Shown here: positions 40,700 to 50,401 of the stretch, piece by piece
Layout: every line of letters begins with the position of its first letter
Position numbering within the stretch: position 1 is the stretch's first letter
Assembly: GCF_914767665.1 (NCBI RefSeq)
Contig: NC_059504.1
Span: 32,829,720-32,893,719, forward strand
DNA from: Harmonia axyridis
Taxonomy: Eukaryota > Arthropoda > Insecta > Coleoptera > Coccinellidae
Reading direction: 5' to 3'
DNA: 64,000 nucleotides
The notes under the pieces: generated by a model
The model's input: only the letters and a program-made list of their open reading frames with translations
Databases searched by the model: none
Told to the model about the DNA's origin: nothing
Position numbers and translations under genes: made by a program

Positions 40700-42320
40700 T
40701 TCAATTAAATGATAATTTTTTTCAACAAGGCCATCTGGAGAAGCACCTTGAAAAGGCCATTTTTATTAATAAAAAGGCCACTGTTTGTGATCTTCGAGCA
40801 CAATTCGTTCTCTAATAGACGCTTCGCTCGATCTTCATTTTTTCCCCAATATATAGCTTTTGCAGAAAATTGTTCATATAAAATGCTTTCAACTGTTGAG
40901 AAACAACTTGTCATAGGACGGATTTTACATATTTTCCCAAATATTGAAGCCGTCAATAATTTCCTACTCTGCTGATGCCAATCAGCAGAATCAGTTTAAA
41001 GCCGTGTTTTCAGCTCAATTTCTTTATTGTAATTTCTGTTTTGATTGCACCCCTTAAAATTTCAGTCCTATATGATTGGAATGTTTCCTCATCCATGTCT
41101 GGTTTTTCACAATTTTCTCAATCATCAATGCAGAGAACTGTAGCTTCTGGCTCCTTCTTCTTTTCTTTTTTGAAGACACTCTACTTCGTTCCATTCTCTT
41201 CACCGTTTATCCTGGACTACGACCTATCATATATTTGTGTATAGCGTACAGTGTTTTTTTTTTGTTCTTTGCAACAACTGCTGCGTAACGACTTTGGTAG
41301 CACTTAAAGCTACTCAAAGCGTAATTAATTATTTTACATCCTACTCATCGATCATAGCATTGAATAGTTCCACAATGTTCGTTGTTACATCTTCTATGAG
41401 ATTTCTGGCATGTTGTGCTAAATATCTCACCGCCTGCATAATTTTCTCCTCTATATCGAACTGTCACAAATCTTGTATATAGTTGTCTTGATCAACTACT
41501 TTTTTCAGAAAAGTAGCCTAATTTGGCACAATTCTTATTTTCACCAAAAATATATCAATAATATCCACCTTCAACAGATTGATTTTCTCTTCATGCGTTT
41601 TTTCCTTTTCTGAATTGTACAGATTTTAATATAGCCGTACTGCATCGTTAAATATTTTTGCTGATCACATTCTTCAACGGCCCTAGAACACCACGTGCTT
41701 TCGTGAGTTCTCGTAATTTGTTACAGTACTTAGTTCCTCAGTAAATGATTGGTACATTCTGTTGTCTGAACTGAACTGTACAATGTTCGTAAGGTCTACT
41801 ATCAAGATTTTTTTTGTATAACAACTACTGTCCCCATCGGCAATCATTTTGCTGTATATCAAGGTAATAAGTATACATAGGTAAACTGGAACAGAATCTT
41901 TCAGCAATTATGCTGGCTTCCATGGCTGTAGAAGATGAATTCCAATTTTTGTAGCATATATGCTGTGTTGGTGTTTCATTTCTAGTTTCATCTCTTTGAC
42001 ATATTATACAATAATTATTTTTTCCACCCAAGTATAAATTTTTCCAGTTTTCATCCAACAATTGTAGCAACTGCGGAATTCGTGACACTACTGACGGCGG
42101 ATGTGTTTATATCAAGTATTTCTGGATGTTCAGGACAAGTAGATATTGTTTTCGAAATTCTAAACATATCGCATACGAAAACTTATTTCGAATGAAACCC
42201 AATTTTCATTTCCTTCACCAAAGGCTTATTAGAAAAATTGCATTCAAAAATATCGGAGTGACTCGAAAATTCCTTCAGAGAATCTATGAAATAATAAATA
42301 TAAACAATTCGGAATCCATC
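40700..42320 (-). pseudogene. Mutator-like transposase pseudogene
   Basis: Minus-strand frames match, in order, the Mutator-like transposase family that is abundant in insect genomes. They are KIGFHSK (near 42190), ISTCPEHPEILDINTSAV (42150-42080), NNYCIICQRDETRNETPTQH, ICYKNWNSSSTAMEASIIAE (42010-41900) and MIADGDSSCYTK (41860-41820, another frame). Next come YAAVVAKNKKKTLYAIHKYM and IGRSPG..VKRMERS (41290-41185), then a helical C-terminal piece (40956-40705). The catalytic-region block between SAV and LYLGGK is largely deleted, and the rest is split over three frames with stops. The intact protein would cut element ends with a DDE nuclease; this copy cannot. Motif matches are by eye. Confidence 0.65.
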
Positions 42321-42534
42321 CAAAGGCATTTCACTGCAAAAAAAGGTTCAATTTAATACACACAAACAAAATTATAAGGATTACTGCACAGGAACAATAG
42401 ATTCATATGAAAACTTCTAGTAATACCTCAACCCCAAATTGAGGATAACATTCTAGGAATTTCAGTTTGAAAAAGCGTTATTTTAATGTCAGGTATAGTT
42501 AATATCCTTCGTTTCTAGATAAAATCAGTAAGTA

Positions 42535-43321
42535 CAGGGCCGGCACGAGCAATTTTGGCGCCTGGAGCAAAGAATTTTTGGCGCCACTGCAGAAAAATTA
42601 TCAATAAACAAAAACAAAAAACATCATCTGCCTATATGATAATTCGCCATTTTTGATTTCTCTAGCGATTTTGATAATCGTTTCTTTCTAAAGTCGTTTC
42701 CACTGAGTTTCTTTTTTTTCGGACATTTTAACCTAGAATAAATTCTTGGATTTCTTCGACGCCGATGAACAATGCGTAAGTAATATATCTGATTCTCACA
42801 TTCACAATCGATCACATACGATCGATGAAAGATTACCTATCACTTCACAAGATACAAATGGCGGTAAGGCCTGCAAAGCTCCGAAAACTAAATGGGATTA
42901 AAAACACATGTTTCGCAGAAAACATTTAACTTTTATCAGCAACTAGTTTCGAATTCAGAATCGTAGAAATTTTCGATATGTTGAATGTGTAAACAACTTC
43001 CACGTAATTCGAAGTGTTGTTTTTCATTTTTGTGGAATACATTCCATCCTTCTCAATTAGGGAAATAGGCAATGCTGCTCATATCGGTTGCCATGTGTTA
43101 TTTATTGAACAGGCGGCTTAGTAAAGACGGTTTGGAGATTTTTATTGCAGGAAATGTTGATAAACGCAGCAAAGCGGACCAACCTCATGTTGTTTTTAAG
43201 AATAAAGTCTATATTTTTTCAGAAATATGAAAGGGCGGCCACAAACTGGGCTAAATTGCCACCCATCGAAAAGAGGCGCCTGAAACAGTCGCTTCACTGT
43301 TTCACCCCTACGCCGGCCCTG
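42535..43321. mobile_element. Non-autonomous hAT element (CAGGGCCGGC ends)
   Basis: The left end CAGGGCCGGC (42535-42544) is matched by its exact inverse GCCGGCCCTG (43312-43321). CAGGG-type ends with an 8 bp duplication are the hAT hallmark. The flanking octamers AGTAAGTA and ATTGAGTA agree at 6 of 8 positions, so the duplication is plausible but eroded. A minus frame (42815-42624) carries LSGNDFRKKRLSKSLEK, similar to the K.SGA.FRK.RK segment near the N-terminus of ZMYM/hAT-type transposases. A plus frame ends in ...PPIEKRRLKQ, probably accidental. At 787 bp it cannot encode a transposase. Confidence 0.75.
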
Positions 43322-44639
43322 ATTGAGTAAGAAAAAATGTAGGTATATGTACAAAAATAGATTATTTTAAATCTTTACTCCGAAATTGCCTTTTTTGAGG
43401 TACCTATGCAATGCTGAGCCTACCTAGAAACTGTCAAATTGTCCAGCAATTAAATAATACGGTTCACAAAAGAGTACCGATTAACCTTCACTTACATATA
43501 TAGATATTTATCTAATGTGGCAATAAAATCTTGAAATACTCAAATAAATTTACACGAAATCACTTCTTGTTAACTTCCAAAGCATCCCCCTCAAGCACAA
43601 TACTGAATCTAAGAGAGGTTCTGAACTACCCAAATTTTGTAGGTATTATATGTAAAATAGTAAAAACAAGGTAATTTGCCAGCAATCTTCACATCCAAAT
43701 CGCTTTTCTTCAATAACAAAATTTAATTTTTCGCAAACTTACGAAACCTTCGGTCCGAAGTAATTAATTGACTAATGGATCCAATCCAAAACCTTCTATG
43801 AGGAATATATTTTTTCATTCGAGAAAGTAACATGAAAATCGATCGATAACCAACGCTTCATAAGGAACTTGCAGGTATGAGCGAAAAATTTTTTTTTTAT
43901 TCGTGACAAATAATTTGGGTTTTCAAGTAAATTTTTCCCAAAAGACGGTCCTGATAACTACAAGCCACGCCCCTGAGGGAGGAGCAATGACTTTCCGTTC
44001 ACAATTCTGGCAATTGAAACAGATTTACAATGTCACATAGAATTTTGAGTAACTATGATGTAATATATAACTCATTGGTATAATTGGAAAAAAGAAAAAA
44101 TAAGCTATAGGTATCCATGTTCTATTAGATTTCCGAATTGATGTCAACTGAAGCGACAATAAATTATTCAAAATGGGTATTGAAAATCGTACCTTCTATG
44201 TCAATAAAACAATTAATTTGCAACTTAAAGTGAAATCATTATCAGACGAACATACTAGGGATAAAGACCTTTCAATATCATTTTGAATCATCTCGATAGC
44301 GTTTACCGTTCCTGAGAAAATAAAGACCGAATTAGTTAAGAAAACGCCTGAAGTTGCGCCGCGTGAACGAACTCCACTTCAAGGATCTTGAATCATCGAT
44401 CGTGAAGTTGAATCATTTCGAGGGTTTTGCAATTCTTCTTGTGAATATGCCAAAAAATGTTGTTTCGCGTTAGTTTTCAATTAAAAAAACTCGTTGGACG
44501 TGAAGGATGAAGAATATTAAATGGTTAATTCCTGATATTGCCTCTTCTTGACCATTCGATGCACATGGCCGTCTAATATAAGTATATTGAGTATTTTTTG
44601 ACATATTATCATATAATTCAATGCGAAAATATGGATTTG
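43322..44639. other. No gene seen
   Basis: AT-rich. The 43950-43990 segment is slightly GC-richer. The stretch at 44330-44460 (GAAGTTGCGCCGCGTGAACG) looks like degraded coding sequence leading into the transposase fragment, but I could not assign it. Confidence 0.35.
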
Positions 44640-44912
44640 TTACTGATGTTTTAAGGCTTATGAATCATCAAAATGCACAACGAGAATACTGCTGCTGTAT
44701 GTGAAAGTTTTGAAAAAGATCCAAATTCATACATTCCTCGACGCGCACATTTGGGCCTGACTTACGGCAAGCTGTGGCGTATTTCGTATCTGTATTTGCA
44801 TCTCCATAAGGGTCAGTTGACGAAACAACTGAAGTTAACAGACCATGGAATGCGTAGAAATGATGGTTGCGAACTTGAAAAACAACGTTTGGATGATCAA
44901 TATTCTGAATGA
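44640..44912 (+). pseudogene. Tc1/mariner-superfamily transposase N-terminal fragment
   Basis: The frame at 44673-44912 reads NTAAVCESFEKDPNSYIPRR, then AHLGLTYGKLWRISYLYLHL, KGQLTKQLKLTDHGMRR and LEKQRLDDQYSE. This pattern (AAVRESV.EDP..SIRRRA..LGLS.G.LWRIL...L.LHP.K.QL.QEL...DH..R) is the helix-turn-helix region of insect mariner/IS630-type transposases. One or two residues are lost (HLGL for a longer ELGLS; missing HPY after LHL). It stops before the first catalytic Asp and no inverted ends were found. Confidence 0.6.
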
Positions 44913-44999
44913 AAGTGTGTTTTATTTATTTTACATCCGGAATCGCAAGGAATATTTAGAACATTGAATGGATATAAACATGTAGTTCAATGTTTCCTT

Positions 45000-45116
45000 T
45001 TTTTGTGAATTTTTTATTAACTGTATTATTTGTTATGTCTAGAGGATAAGTACATTGTACCTTGTGTGAATGGCCTAGCTGCTGAGACACGTCAATTTAA
45101 ATAAAATAAAAAAAAA
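45000..45116 (+). repeat. Probable LINE 3' UTR tail
   Basis: The segment ending GGCCTAGCTGCTGAGACACG, TCAATTTAAATAAAATAAAAAAAAA looks like the 3' end of a non-LTR retrotransposon with a polyadenylation-like signal. No coding remnant is attached. Confidence 0.35.
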
Positions 45117-45149
45117 CATGTAGCTATCTGAAGGAAAAACCGGAGAAAT

Positions 45150-45197
45150 GGACCGAAGAGACGGTCCACGGAAGATCGGGTGCGAAAGCACCCGATT
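45150..45197 (+). other. Two adjacent strong hairpins, one with a GAAA loop
   Basis: Hairpin 1: GGACCG/CGGTCC (45150-45155/45162-45167), loop AAGAGA. Hairpin 2: ATCGGGTGC/GCACCCGAT (45175-45183/45188-45196), a perfect 9 bp stem closed by a GAAA tetraloop and followed by a T-rich run. GC-rich stems like these stand out in this AT-rich DNA. No RNA family is recognised; a bacterial-type terminator shape is only a resemblance. Confidence 0.5.
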
Positions 45198-45774
45198 TGT
45201 TTTCTCTCAATGTTTTTAGTCAAACCTAGAAGTAATCGCCCTTCGTGTTAATGTCTCAGTAAGGGCAGGTACCAACGTTCCCGGTGGCACATGTTCCATC
45301 CTCGCTTCAACATTTTCGACTTCGAATCGAGAATTTGCGTGCTAGAGTTGGTGGTGAATGTCATAAGTGAGAGACCCACGCCGTTTCCGCAAATAAACTG
45401 CGAACATTCATGATCCCGAACAATTAAGCCTAGGAGCATCGAATGACCGGCCATTAAGGCTGCAACACACGAAAACAAACAGATCCATTTACCAAGACGG
45501 AAACCGCAATTTCGCGATCCATTTCGCGGGGTATTTAATTTGCAATTATGCGGTGCGCTCTAATCGCGTAATGGAAAAATTAATTGGAAAACACGAGTAT
45601 CATCGTTCAATTGGGGAAGAGAAAAGAATAATTTAACTGAAATGAATATCATTTTGCACAAATTCAAAACAATTTTCCTGAGAAAAATTATTAAAGCTGT
45701 AACGTATTGCATGAAGTCGGGAGCTTTTGAGCGCTCGTCAATCATGCACCATTGCGGCCTTGAAGACAGAACTG
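45198..45774. other. No gene; motif-rich unique DNA
   Basis: Non-repetitive. The patch at 45490-45600 (TTCGCGATCCATTTCGCGGG and TGCGGTGCGCTCTAATCGCG with TAATT words) is compositionally unlike transposon DNA. It might be conserved non-coding sequence, but nothing in the window proves it. Confidence 0.3.
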
Positions 45775-46310
45775 TGATTCACCGAGATGATCAATTAGAC
45801 GTTTATGGAAATCTAATCAAAATTTTAAGCTAGAAATTTGTATAATACTTGGGTTTGAAACAATGATCTTTCTCCCTATAATATTTTCAGATCTTTACAA
45901 CTTCCGGTTATACCGGAAGTATATTATTTCAAATTGCACATCAAGTATATTATTGCATCAGTAGATAGCTTTTTTGACGACAATTTCGGTATACCGAAAT
46001 TGTCGTATGGCATATTATAATATGCCATACCTTGGGTAAAAACTCAACGGTACATGAGTTAATGGGAATCTTATAAAAAAATGGTGGCGATGAACACTTA
46101 CATTTAATTGAATATTTCGACAGAAAAAACTTTTTTCGAAAAATTTTTTTTTATTTTTCAAATACGTAGTATTCCAAGACTGTTCGAGGGTTTGGACCAA
46201 AATGGACATGGTGTTTATAAGAAGATCATGGACTTGGACAACTCAAATTCATCAAAACTCAAGATTTTCGAATTAGAAGGTATATTTTTTATTATTTCAG
46301 TATATTCTAC
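45775..46310. mobile_element. Foldback-family copy (CCGCGATGGCC family), partial
   Basis: Starts with GATTCACCGAGATGATCAATTAGACGTTTATGG, a diverged form of the family terminus. It keeps ATCTTTCTCCCTATAATATTTTCAG and GCATCAGTAGATAGCTTTTTTGACGACAATTTC, as in the copy at 26391, and ends within the ACTTGGACAACTCAAATTCA block. Only one arm is present. The segment 45977-46030 has been rebuilt as perfect palindromes. Confidence 0.6.
45977..46030. repeat. Two overlapping perfect palindromes (30 and 26 bp)
   Basis: 45977-46006 is a perfect palindrome centred on GGTATACC (half-site ACGACAATTTCGGTA). 46005-46030 is a second, centred on ATTATAAT (half-site GTATGGCATATTA). They overlap by two bases. Sister copies of the element have GATGACAATTTCAGCAATATGGC here, with no palindrome. 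Confidence 0.95.
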
Positions 46311-46665
46311 ATCTACATTCGGACATCTCACAATGTATTTCCATGGATAAACTGCATATCTTTTTGACTATTGGACATTCAGAACATCCAGAAATCGTTT
46401 CTACCAATATCATTGTCCCCTCATGTACTGAAATTGATCTGCTGTGAGCATGTCCCACATACCATCCGTCCATAGATATTCCTTGGGTTCCGCTATTTTT
46501 TAGCCAATATTCTGTAAGGCATAATATTTTGTACTTCTGAGACTGACTGTACAGTAAACTCTCTAAATTGTTTATCTTATTTTTCAGACTTTGCACGTTT
46601 ACATGCATCAAGTTCAGACTAAAATTTTCCGTGTTGGAACAACTGAGTGAGTTCATATCGGGCAT
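46310..46665 (-). pseudogene. LINE ORF2 endonuclease N-terminal fragment
   Basis: The minus frame, 122 codons, starts MPDMNSLSCSNTENFSLNLM and continues HVNVQSLKNKINNLESLL, KILCLTEYWL, YVGHAHSRS and HEGTMILV. These are the first blocks of an APE-type endonuclease (N.QSL..K...LE, L.ITEHWL, R...GG.AI). It includes the Asn and Glu residues that contribute to the active site. The GDFN and SDH blocks and the reverse transcriptase are missing, the left end being joined to foldback sequence at 46310. Confidence 0.65.
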
Positions 46666-46670
46666 AGGTT

Positions 46671-46952
46671 TTATTCCCTCGTCATATTTTTCATAAAAAA
46701 CTTAGAGACAAATGCTCTGTCAGGCCAGTGATCGCCATTTTTTTGCTGTGTCCCCATTGAACGCATCGATGAATTGGTGATTGGTGAAGTTATACGAGGG
46801 TTGAAAAAATCGAAACCTTGAAGTCCTGAACTACAAAATAATAATTCTATTTCAATCGATACTCCATTAGTCATTGCCTGCCCAAAAGTGATTTCGAAGA
46901 ATGGAGCGAGATTTTCTCTCTCGGAACCATGTGATTCACTCACCGCTTTCAA
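46671..46952 (-). pseudogene. Possible LINE ORF1 C-terminal remnant
   Basis: The frame immediately upstream of the endonuclease fragment reads DHWPDRAFVSKFFMKNMTRE and ends a few bases before the endonuclease start, with a nearly overlapping stop/start as in ORF1-ORF2 junctions. The rest of the 93 codons shows no recognisable finger or coiled coil. ORF1 identity is inferred from position only. Confidence 0.3.
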
Positions 46953-47449
46953 GAAAAGAAAAAGGCCAATGAACCCGGGACCTTCCTTCAGTTAATAGCC
47001 ACCTTTCCGACTAATATGAAATCGAAGGAGAAATTCTAACGAGTTAATTAATACAATTTTAAAGAGTGTCTGTCCACCGTGCCATTTTTACATACCACCT
47101 CATTAAAGTCAACTAGTCTATACTTATTTAATTGAAACATTCAATTAAGTAACGATCCGTAACATATATTTGTATTGGCCCAAAACGCTTATCACTGTCA
47201 ATGAAATAACAGGGTCGTGAAATAATTGTAAACCAATTAATGCATGGCGACATAGAAATCAACAGGCAGGTGCATACAAAATACCATACCAAGACTCGAA
47301 CTTTAAACTACCGAAATTAATGTATTTCGATAGAAACAATGCTTATTTGACAATAAGGTTATTATATCAACTATTTTCGATAATTGAAATATCGAACACA
47401 TAATTCTCACCATAAACACTATTGAGCACATTAATTAATATACAAGGAG
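46953..47449. other. No gene seen
   Basis: AT-rich, non-coding. Confidence 0.4.
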
Positions 47450-47650
47450 TGTCGAAAAAAATAGGTGAATAATGGTTTAACGCCTGTGTAATACATATTA
47501 AATTAATTTCACGGCATTCAGACAACTTTTCAATTCTGGAGAAAGTATCTCCCCGATCGGGACTCGAACACACATTGTCATGTTACATTCAACAAGTTGA
47601 GAGATGATAGGGGGGGAGGGGCAAGATTTTTGACGATTTGTGTATGTTTG
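47450..47650 (-). mobile_element. tRNA-derived SINE candidate
   Basis: The minus strand carries TGTGTTCGAGTCCCGATCGG (47570-47551), a good pol III B box (GTTCGAGTCCC). It is preceded ~35 nt upstream by CTCTCAACTTG, a weak A-box-like element. Downstream follows AGATACTTTCTCC and AT-rich sequence without a clear tail. The T-stem does not pair well, so this is not an intact tRNA. Confidence 0.35.
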
Positions 47651-49384
47651 ATATGTAAATTTTATTCTTCACGAAATTCCTTTCCTTTTATTTAGCTGTT
47701 CGCTCCAAATTCCCCTACTAGGGAATAGTTAATAGCTATGTACTTCAACCAATACATCCGTAATATCGCTCAAAAATCAAAACGGATGTTGAAAAAACTA
47801 AATATTGAATTTCCCCCTGGAGAGAATTGTCTGGATTCGACACTAATTCGGATAACCACTCCGCGAAACTCATCTAGATTCCGAGCACGTCATGCCGTAT
47901 ACCAGATGTTTCCACGTCGAAATTATAATACCCAAAGTTGTAACCCGACACTTCTTCGCCTCTTTAGCCAACTGCGCCGCTACTGCATTAATTGCCTAAC
48001 ATGGCCCGGCAGTGCTGAATTGGACGGTTTAATTCGTTCGTGAAGGCCAGTTTTAACAACTTTCCGAGTCCTTGCCCCACATAATTTATCGAATTCTTCC
48101 TTTCCGCGACCTTTTGCGCCTTCGGCGGCAGGCTCATTCGTCAGGCAAGTACCGACACTCTGTTTGTCAGCAGGATCGCCTGTGGAGACGTTTATCCTAA
48201 TGGCGGCACGGTCGGTGCTCCCAAACCCCAACGCGGTAACGCACGAGGGCGTGTGATCTCAGCCATCAATTCTGCGACCAGACGCAAATGCCGGATACGA
48301 AGAGATCATAATAGCCGCAGGTTGGACCTGTGGTACGCAGGGACATTTCCGGCTATAAATCTGGTTCAGGAATTTGATTAATTGTTTTGGATGGAAATCT
48401 CTTGGGACAATATTCAGACGATTTTACGGCTTATTCATTTGTCTTTACTTCGTCAAACGCTTCTTGATTTCGACCTAGATTAGTCCCAGTTCACATTAAG
48501 ATATTAAGCCGTATTCATAAAACTTAAAGATATCCTTGTGAGTATAAAGTAGAAGGATAAGATTTTGAGTTCCAGAAAAAGGTAGGAGTACAAGTATTTT
48601 CTTTTTTCATATGACCTTATACTTACAAGGATATCCTCCAAGAATAGGTAAAGGGATGTTGGCTTGGGTTTCAAGCTGTTTGTTAATTTACAGTGTTTCT
48701 TTCTTATCGCGGTTGTTTGAGAACATTTCTTGTATCAGAGAAGATATATTCGTCAAGCAGCGACAGTGAAAGTACAGAAAATACTATATTGTACAAGGAA
48801 GCTCCTGAAGCTACCACGTGCTGAGCTGCGGGTAATGGTGCGACTGCTGACAGGATACTGTCGGAGCAAATACCTCTTATTTCTAGCATTGACATAAAAA
48901 CCCACTTCGCCCAGAAAAAATAATTTTAGAGTTATTCAGTTCTTACACTTGACTGTATCAAGACTAATTGTACATTTTTTCACTGTATCCACTTGCATAC
49001 AGTTCTATTCGAATTGTATTTCACTTCAAATTAACCGTAGTGAATAAACGTGAAATTCTCAAAACTTGCACATTACTACATAACACCACGAATGTTTACA
49101 ATAATCTTCCCTACACATGAAAACGCATGTTTTAAAGGGCACAACCTACCCAAGAATCGGGAAAAATTGTGAAACATGTGAAGGAAAAGGTTGTAGTTAT
49201 CATTGAAATTCCAGATGATATCAATTTCTATTCCTTTGGAACCATTTTTTTTCTTTTCTTTTTAAGTGCTTGGCTTTTACAGCCATCGACACAAAGGACC
49301 ATCACCAGACATGTACAACACCACAGTCGACTCTTCAGTTCACCGGACTACCGATGCAATCTGAACCAAAATTTCCTGAGTTAA
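47651..49384. other. No assigned gene; GC-richer unique patch
   Basis: A 101-codon plus frame (47738-48043) has no recognised domain. From 48040 to 48350 the sequence is GC-richer (GCGCCTTCGGCGGCAGGC, CGTTTATCCTAATGGCGGCA) with a TATAAA-like GGCTATAAATC at about 48350. Promoter-like character is possible, but no downstream gene is visible. 49150-49384 may be the leader of the following LINE. Confidence 0.3.
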
Positions 49385-50030
49385 TTGAAGAATCAGTTGG
49401 GATCGGTTGATGTTGTGGCGTTGGAGAAAGCTAGCCTTATATTGAATAGTGAAGTGCTGACCTTGAAGGATATCGCTGGTTCTTCCACCTCGGCAGCGGC
49501 AACTGGAGCCGATGGCTCTTCATTGTACGTTAATCCAGTCGAGGTACTGGATCCTGTTAAGCGAGCTAACAATCTCATTGTCCGAAATGTTCCTGAGTCT
49601 GTAGATGTCACAACAGATAAAGCTTTTATTCTTGATATTATTTCGAAGAGCAGGGACGACTCACCCTGCGGTGTGATCACGTCCAGAAGACTCGGTGATT
49701 TGCGACAGGGAGCGCACAGACTGGTTAAGGAAGAGTTTTCGAACCCGGCGGTACCTGCCAATATCCTACGTCATAGACGGGTCCTTGCTACCTTTGAGAA
49801 CTTACAGGAAGATTTCAATAGATGATGATAAGACGCCACTGCAGATCAGGCAGCTTCAGGACCTTCGCAAGGAGTTCGAAAGAAAACGTTCTTCTGGGGA
49901 GACTGACATGATTATTAAATACAGAAAGGGAATCCCTTCGATAATCGAAATACCGTCCTCAAAAAACTGCCTTGATTACGTTGCCACTCATTTATACGAA
50001 TCTTGCATCTCTGAACTCCAAATTCGATGA
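49385..50030 (+). pseudogene. LINE ORF1 remnant
   Basis: The first frame (49385-49825) contains ASLILNSEVLTLKDIAG, DPVKRANNLIVRNVPESVD and VITSRRLGDLRQ. The second frame, joined by a frameshift at about 49820, reads KISIDDDKTPLQIRQLQDLR, KEFERKRSSGETDMIIKYRK and GIPSIIEI. The second block parallels HDKTPEQLKFLNYL...GEMNLTIRYLQGEPAIV in the ORF1 at 9399, showing that both belong to one ORF1 superfamily. The zinc finger and coiled-coil start are missing here. Confidence 0.65.
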
Positions 50031-50331
50031 GTTATATGTCCTCGCTTGTGATCGTGAACCAGTGTTTGGTTTTCTTCCGAGTTTTCGCCTATTGGAATCA
50101 ACTTACGCATGATGTTGATGGAGCTGCGTCGGTGAACGTTTCAAGAATGGGTTCGATATCTGGTGGACAAGAGTTCTTGAATGAAATATATTTTCATAAA
50201 TATATCGGATGTTTCAGTATGTGTTGTTTTTCCTGAATTGTTTGGGTGTTATTTTTTCACATTAGGTTTTATTTTGTTTGTTAAGAGTTCAAAGTTATAT
50301 ACTCAACTCTGTATCCAATGTAATAATAATA
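49385..50331 (+). mobile_element. Internally deleted CR1/Jockey-like LINE, second case
   Basis: ORF1 remnants (49385-50030) are followed within ~60 bp by the ORF2 C-terminus (about 50085-50170: YWNQLTHDVDGAASVNV and, after a shift, FKNGFDIWW), and then a 3' UTR ending in TAATAATAATAAC at 50319-50332. The endonuclease and reverse transcriptase are absent. Same architecture as 9100-10876. Confidence 0.6.
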
Positions 50332-50401
50332 ACCAACAAGCAGATTATACCCAAGTATCTTTCTGACTACCATAATCTCGAATCATTACACCTCATCATA
50401 T

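Noticed and set aside
45175..45205. Bacterial Rho-independent terminator
   Set aside because: The stem-plus-T shape fits, but no bacterial gene or codon pattern surrounds it; kept only as an unexplained hairpin.
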